NCBI GenBank assembly: GCA_937974845.1
Contig: CALJVC010000073.1
Coordinates: 1 to 14,156, forward strand
Source: an uncultured Pseudogracilibacillus sp.
Lineage (GTDB): Bacteria; Bacillota; Bacilli; Bacillales; Amphibacillaceae
Direction: 5' to 3'
Length of the DNA stretch: 14,156 bases
Positions 14,155-14,156 of this stretch are shown one piece after another. The position numbers were made by a program, and so were the translations under genes. Every line of letters begins with the position of its first letter. Position 1 is the stretch's first letter. The notes below the pieces were generated by a model. It was not told where the DNA came from and did no database searches. It saw only the letters and a list, made by a program, of their open reading frames with translations.

Positions 14155-14156
14155 GG

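Noticed and set aside
1..14156. Mobile element, CRISPR array, phage genes or a novel defence or multigene system
   Set aside because: No transposase, integrase, long terminal repeats or regularly spaced repeats are seen; every long plus-strand frame belongs to the known Bacillales core gene order with even sequence character throughout.

Overview
The window is a stretch of the conserved chromosomal backbone of a low-GC Gram-positive bacterium of the order Bacillales, most likely a Bacillaceae-type spore former. The gene order is the one known from Bacillus subtilis between a ribosomal RNA operon and sigH: end of 5S rRNA, ctsR, mcsA, mcsB, clpC, radA, yacL, gltX, cysE, cysS, mrnC, rlmB, rae1 (yacP), sigH. 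All genes are on the plus strand. Proteins align end to end with their B. subtilis counterparts as I remember them, and SigH has the well-conserved Bacillus-type core rather than the divergent staphylococcal form. I cannot name the genus.

Layout. Bases 1 to about 53 are the 3' end of 5S rRNA, followed by a strong intrinsic terminator. Bases 97-318 carry no convincing gene. A sigma-A promoter with a CtsR operator over its start site drives ctsR-mcsA-mcsB-clpC, the protein-quality-control operon: repressor, zinc adaptor/activator, protein arginine kinase and AAA+ unfoldase. A hairpin separates clpC from radA (DNA repair/recombination helicase). A 191-base gap with two promoter-like elements, each overlapped by a dyad, precedes yacL (membrane PIN-TRAM protein). 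gltX has its own promoter. A complete cysteine-specific T-box riboswitch (promoter, TGC specifier, T-box sequence, antiterminator and terminator) controls cysE-cysS, followed by the tightly packed or overlapping genes mrnC, rlmB and rae1, so cysteine synthesis, Cys-tRNA charging and rRNA processing are probably co-transcribed. sigH has its own sigma-A promoter and ends two bases before the window does.

The main departure from the B. subtilis plan is what is missing: disA (diadenylate cyclase, normally between radA and yacL) and ispD-ispF (MEP isoprenoid pathway, normally between yacL and gltX). Both sites are now short intergenic regions. I found no mobile element, CRISPR array, tRNA or novel multigene system; the points worth a second look are these two gaps and several regulatory sites.
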